DNA from: ASMP01 sp964385425
GTDB lineage: Archaea > Nanobdellota > Nanobdellia > Pacearchaeales > GW2011-AR1
Assembly: GCA_964385425.1 (NCBI GenBank)
Contig: CAYLOQ010000001.1
Location: 124,001 to 188,000, forward strand
DNA length: 64,000 bases
Direction: 5' to 3'
The position numbers and the translations under genes were made by a program. Below are positions 61,148-64,000 of the stretch, piece by piece. Every line of letters starts with the position of its first letter. Positions within the stretch are counted from its first letter, which is position 1. A model generated the notes under the pieces. That model saw nothing but the letters and a program-made list of their open reading frames with translations. It did no database searches and had not been told where the DNA came from.

Positions 61148-61558
61148 ATGGATGCCTACGAAAAACTACTCGAAGAAGCTTATGGAAAAATAAAACAAGT
61201 TGAAAGTTCTACTAGCAGGTTTGAAATTCCTAAGGCAGAAGGACATTTTGAAGGAAGAAAGACAGTTATTTCAAATTTTTGTCAAATAGCCTCATATCTA
61301 AGAAGAAAACAAGAACATTTCCAGAAATTCCTATTGCGAGAACTGGCAGCTTCAGGTCAGATAGAAGGAGATCGTTTAGTTCTAAACATCAAAGTCCCAA
61401 GTTCAAGAATAAACCAAAAAATAGAAGAGTATGCGAAAGAGTTTATCTTGTGTAAGGAGTGTGGGAAACCAGATACAGAGCTCATAAAAGAAGACAGGAT
61501 AAGCTTTGTCCATTGCTTAGCCTGTGGGGCAAAGCATTCAGTTAGGAGTAAAATTTGA
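61148..61558 (+). CDS. Translation initiation factor aIF2, beta subunit
   Basis: A 136-residue subunit of the initiator tRNA-binding factor aIF2. Blocks visible: FEGRKTVISNFCQIASYLRR, LAASGQIEGDRLVLN and the C-terminal zinc ribbon CKECGKPDTELI then CLACGAKH. The zinc site is complete. The alpha and gamma subunits are not in the window. Confidence 0.95.
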   Translation: MDAYEKLLEEAYGKIKQVESSTSRFEIPKAEGHFEGRKTVISNFCQIASYLRRKQEHFQKFLLRELAASGQIEGDRLVLNIKVPSSRINQKIEEYAKEFILCKECGKPDTELIKEDRISFVHCLACGAKHSVRSKI

Positions 61559-61607
61559 TATTAAGCATAGTCTATAAGGTCTCTGATGTCCATAAAGTGT
61601 CTATAAA

Positions 61608-61647
61608 AGGGCTTTGCGCAATAAGTCAGTTCTGCACAAAAAGCCCT
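61608..61647. terminator. Hairpin between convergent genes
   Basis: AGGGCTTT (61608-61615) and AAAGCCCT (61640-61647) form an 8-pair stem with a 24-base loop between the aIF2-beta and AlaE-like genes; the right arm overlaps the latter's stop codon. A shared 3'-end element is plausible, but archaeal termination usually needs only T runs. Confidence 0.35.
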
Positions 61648-62191
61648 AAGGATTAGGAATATTTACTTCTTTAACATCATGGTCTAATGTTGGTTTTACT
61701 CCAAACTTTTTTCTCCACTTATCCAAGAACCAACCATAGGGTCTACCCATAATGGTTGCAGTAGTTATTCCTGCAGGCAAAGCTAAGGCTATTTCTTCTG
61801 GGGACACTCCGTTTGCCCACATAATAGTTGAGTAAATGGGTGTATAGAATATTAAATTACCAGATACATCTGTAACAAATTTCCTTAATCTAGAGCTATC
61901 TGGATTTGTTTTACAACGTTTTGTCCAATATTCACGAAATCTTCCATATGGTCTTGAGATAAAAAGTGCTGCAATGCTCATACCAATTCTTGTACTTAAT
62001 ATTTCTTCTGGTTCTAGTCCCCCAACAAAGTATTCACTTGCTGCAAAAGGAGGATTATAGAATATTAATGCTGCAGAGGTGTCAGTTAAGTATCCTTTAG
62101 CCTCTCTTTTTACTGTTGAGAGAATATTCGGAAGCCTAGACGTGTTTTTAGCCATACTTTCTAAATCTTGAGTGGGATTTTTGTTTTCCAT
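61646..62191 (-). CDS. AlaE-like membrane exporter
   Basis: I start at MENKNPTQD (62191, 181 residues), since TTTATAAATTG around 62210-62220 lies about 25 bases upstream and would leave the longer start inside the promoter. It shows the AlaE internal repeat: TDTSAALIFYNPPF...EEI...RPYGRFREYW and TDVSGNLIFYTPIY...EEI...RPYGWFLDKW. AlaE exports L-alanine in E. coli; here the substrate is unproven. Four membrane segments are expected. Confidence 0.78.
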   Translation of the reverse strand: MENKNPTQDLESMAKNTSRLPNILSTVKREAKGYLTDTSAALIFYNPPFAASEYFVGGLEPEEILSTRIGMSIAALFISRPYGRFREYWTKRCKTNPDSSRLRKFVTDVSGNLIFYTPIYSTIMWANGVSPEEIALALPAGITTATIMGRPYGWFLDKWRKKFGVKPTLDHDVKEVNIPNP

Positions 62192-62286
62192 ACTTTTTCC
62201 TTGGGCATTCAATTTATAAACATTCCTGTGATAGAAAATCGCCCACGCCGAAGGTCTAACAAAATGTTATCTAAGGGTAATCTACC

Positions 62287-62475
62287 TTAACTTTTCTTCT
62301 TAACCATTATCCTAGTATAAGCTTCTAACAAATCTTTCTTAATCATCTCTAAACTTGTTAGTGCTAAACTAAGGTCATTTGCTGTACACCCTTCCCACCT
62401 ACCCTCATGTCCTACTTTCCCATCAACGACGCGAACCATAATGAATAAACCTAACTTTTTCTTCTTCTTAGTCAT
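62287..62475 (-). CDS. Small soluble protein with strong ribosome binding site
   Basis: A 62-residue protein starting MTKKKKKLGLF at 62475, six codons after an upstream Met that overlaps the Shine-Dalgarno. AGGAGG lies 5 bases before the chosen ATG. The C-terminal part is one helix (LSLALTSLEMIKKDLLEAYT). No motif recognised. Confidence 0.55.
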   Translation of the reverse strand: MTKKKKKLGLFIMVRVVDGKVGHEGRWEGCTANDLSLALTSLEMIKKDLLEAYTRIMVKKKS

Positions 62476-62537
62476 TCTATTCCTCCTATCCATTTTACAA
62501 TACTCATTTTAAAATCAAATATTATTAATATTTAAAA

Positions 62538-62651
62538 TTATCCAAATAACCCTTTAAAGAAGCCAGCTTTCCATACAAGATATAAGAAAATTAATAAAAG
62601 AATCACCCATAAAATTCTTGGGTCAATCTGTCCCTTATTGTTGTTAAACAT
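62538..62651 (-). CDS. 37-residue single-pass membrane peptide
   Basis: Short frame, MFNNNKGQIDPRI at the start, then one strong membrane helix (LWVILLLIFLYLVW) and KAGFFKGLFG. Typical of small membrane components; coding status rests on the hydrophobic pattern only. Confidence 0.5.
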   Translation of the reverse strand: MFNNNKGQIDPRILWVILLLIFLYLVWKAGFFKGLFG

Positions 62652-62692
62652 TACTACTAAAAACTTATAAAATAAGAAACCATTTTTATTTT

Positions 62693-62830
62693 ATGACAGA
62701 TGAACAAATAAACAACGAAAGGGATGAGCAAATCGCAAAAAAAGATAAGCAAATAAGAGAACCTGAGAATACCCCTGAACCAAAAGACAATCAAGAAGCT
62801 CAACCAGATGAGCAAATTGAAGAAAAATAA
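62693..62830 (+). CDS. 45-residue acidic/charged peptide
   Basis: Frame beginning MTDEQINNERDEQ, rich in Glu, Gln, Lys and Pro and with three DEQI repeats. CTTATAAAAT at 62664-62673 lies about 25 bases upstream, consistent with a leaderless gene. Probably intrinsically disordered. Unknown function. Confidence 0.45.
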   Translation: MTDEQINNERDEQIAKKDKQIREPENTPEPKDNQEAQPDEQIEEK

Positions 62831-62947
62831 GCTTTTTATTTTATAGACATTAAATAGACGTATGGGGGGTTTATAGACTGAGTTTTGATATTAAGAAGGT
62901 TTAAAAAACAAACTCTCCTAATAGTTTAATAAATTCATGGAGGAAAA

Positions 62948-63136
62948 ATGGTAGAAGGAAGATGTATGAAATGTAAAAAACAAACAGAAATGAAAGATCC
63001 AGAAGTTAGTCAGACTGCTAGAGGAGGATATATGGCTAAAGGAAATTGCACGAATTGTGATACTAGAATGGCCAGAATCCTTTCTAAAGACAACGCAGAA
63101 AAAGCTGTCCAAGACGGGGCAAAGAAATCTTTTTAA
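62948..63136 (+). CDS. Small zinc-ribbon protein (DUF5679-like)
   Basis: A 62-residue protein with CMKC and CTNC knuckles and the pattern MKDPEVSQTARGGYMAKG typical of DUF5679. GGAGG lies 4 bases before the ATG (62939-62943), a strong ribosome binding site. Unknown function, probably nucleic-acid or ribosome associated. Confidence 0.7.
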   Translation: MVEGRCMKCKKQTEMKDPEVSQTARGGYMAKGNCTNCDTRMARILSKDNAEKAVQDGAKKSF

Positions 63137-63159
63137 ATTATATAAGCCCCATAATTTCT

Positions 63160-63459
63160 ATGGTACTTGTAAATGTAATTAAAACATACAGAGACGTTGT
63201 TACTATTTGTGATCCCGAATTACTTGGAAAGAGGTTTGAGGAAGGTAAATTTCAACTAGATGTAAAAGAGAGCTTCTATAAAGGTGAAGAAGTTTCTGTA
63301 GAAGAGGCAATAAAAATAATAAAATCGTTTTCTACAGAAGATGCTACTTTTAATATTGCCGGGGAAGAGTCTATAAATATCGCCTTGAAAGCAAAAATAA
63401 TTTCTGAAGAAGATATCAAAAAGATCCAAGGGATTCCTTTTGCTCTTGTCCTTTTATGA
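63160..63459 (+). CDS. DUF424-like protein (archaeal conserved)
   Basis: A 99-residue protein with VICDPELLGKRFEEG-like start (ICDPELLGKRFEEGKFQLDV) and NIAGEESINIALKAKII then GIPFALVLL near the end, the DUF424 blocks found across archaea beside translation genes. It precedes aIF1A by 36 bases. A translation-linked RNA-binding role has been suggested for this family. Confidence 0.8.
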   Translation: MVLVNVIKTYRDVVTICDPELLGKRFEEGKFQLDVKESFYKGEEVSVEEAIKIIKSFSTEDATFNIAGEESINIALKAKIISEEDIKKIQGIPFALVLL

Positions 63460-63495
63460 AGTTATATTTATAAACAAATTTCTTCTAAAATAAAT

Positions 63496-63828
63496 GTGGG
63501 ATACTATAAGAAACAAAACCAAAATCAGGAAGAAGAAAAAGTTACAAGAGTTCGGCTTCCCAGAGGAAAAGAAGTGATGGGGATTATAGAACAGAGGCTG
63601 GGTGGAAATAAGATGTTGGTAAATTGCCTGGACGGAAAAACTAGAAACTGCAGGGTCCCTGGAAGATTAAGAAGACGGCTTTGGTTGAGGCCAGACGATG
63701 TGGTTATTATAGAACCTTGGGAACTAGACAAAGATAAGAGGGGGGACATAATATTCAAATATCGTTTAAACCAAGTAAATTGGCTAAAAAAACAGGGTTA
63801 TCTCAAAACAGAAGAAACAGAGTTCTAA
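63496..63828 (+). CDS. Translation initiation factor aIF1A
   Basis: A 110-residue OB-fold factor binding the ribosomal A site at initiation. EVMGIIEQRLGGNKMLVNC, GKTRNCRVPGRLRRRLWLRP and DVVIIEPWEL are diagnostic. The start is GTG at 63496; TTTATAAAC about 25 bases upstream fits a leaderless GTG start. The stop overlaps the ATG of the next gene by one base. Confidence 0.95.
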   Translation: MGYYKKQNQNQEEEKVTRVRLPRGKEVMGIIEQRLGGNKMLVNCLDGKTRNCRVPGRLRRRLWLRPDDVVIIEPWELDKDKRGDIIFKYRLNQVNWLKKQGYLKTEETEF

Positions 63829-64000
63829 TGGAAACCATATACTGTGAAAAAATTCCCAGAATAATAAAAAATAAGAAAAGGTTGGAGGAAAAATTACACG
63901 TTAAAATAAGCAACAGAGGAAAAGAAGTTACTATAGAAGGAAAACCAGAAGACGAATATATCGCAGAAAAAGTTATTGAAGCATTAAACTTCGGATTTCC
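63828..64000 (+). CDS. KH-domain RNA-binding protein (Pno1/Dim2-like), partial
   Basis: Runs off the window after 57 codons. RIIKNKKRLEEKLHVKISN then EVTIEGKPEDEYIAEKVIEA matches the first KH domain of archaeal Pno1/Dim2/Krr1-like proteins, which often follow aIF1A. Role in rRNA maturation inferred from the family. Confidence 0.75.
   Translation, partial: METIYCEKIPRIIKNKKRLEEKLHVKISNRGKEVTIEGKPEDEYIAEKVIEALNFGF

Noticed and set aside
61555..62900. Shared TTTGATATTAAG stretches near 61555 and 62883 as mobile repeat
   Set aside because: The match is about 12 bases of AT-rich sequence without extension; chance is a sufficient explanation.

Overview
The window is AT-rich and densely packed with genes. 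It is clearly archaeal. It encodes TBP, transcription factor S, RNA polymerase subunit L, MBF1, aIF1A, aIF2-beta, aRF1, ribosomal protein L15e, Sec61-beta, alpha-NAC, family B DNA polymerase, FEN1, MCM, RPA, an ATP-dependent ligase, RadB, NreA and CDC48. Many genes have a TATA box about 22-30 bases upstream of the ATG, which points to leaderless transcripts; a few small genes instead have a strong Shine-Dalgarno. The many short genes and the deviant catalytic motifs suggest a DPANN-type lineage (Woesearchaeota/Pacearchaeota-like). That placement is inference, since no rRNA is present.

Layout. 1-3.6 kb: membrane proteins and FEN1. 3.6-10.8 kb: a co-directional run linked by 4-base ATGA overlaps (PolB, membrane protein, RNA m5C methyltransferase, kinase-like P-loop protein, nucleotidyltransferase, PUA-type ribosome biogenesis protein, exonuclease, methionine aminopeptidase). 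10.7-16.2 kb: CDC48 with a zinc/AbrB-like partner, a frame-split protein kinase, signal peptidase and TFS. 16.3-19.1 kb: methyltransferase, intron-containing tRNA-Lys, a foreign-looking block and a winged-helix regulator. 19.2-22.7 kb: metallophosphoesterase and topoisomerase I. 22.6-27.9 kb: the accessory segment, with a convergent toxin/antitoxin-like pair between two 36-base repeats, a remnant of a second nreA gene, RecQ, a LAGLIDADG endonuclease and intact nreA. 28-38 kb: phosphoribosyltransferase-like protein, RadB, RpoL, MBF1, glycosyltransferase, ScpB, intein-bearing aRF1, ValRS, Sec61-beta and NAC. 38-49 kb: tandem paralogues with a MinD-like ATPase, tRNA-binding protein, a nucleotidyltransferase module, MetRS, MFS transporter, zinc-ribbon/HSP20 protein and GlmS. 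49-58 kb: tRNA-Ile with two introns beside a zinc-finger/LAGLIDADG pair, L15e, LOG-family protein, DNA ligase, TBP, a cyclodipeptide synthase-like gene and MCM. 58-64 kb: RPA, a TrmB-type regulator, aIF2-beta, AlaE-like exporter, small proteins, aIF1A and a partial KH protein.

The genes form a replication/repair core built around PCNA clients: PIP-like tails are visible in FEN1, PolB, NreA and the nreA remnant. Translation factors are interleaved. The most striking finds are a 139-residue mini-intein directly after the catalytic GGQ of aRF1; a tRNA-Ile(GAT) interrupted by two bulge-helix-bulge introns; an archaeal cyclodipeptide synthase-like enzyme; a TBP promoter with three palindromic TATA elements, a dyad and a 13-codon upstream frame; and a two-gene nucleotidyltransferase module with twin ATACGTAT operators. 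No stretch longer than about 300 bases lacks a gene or a described element. No CRISPR array, rRNA or insertion sequence was seen.
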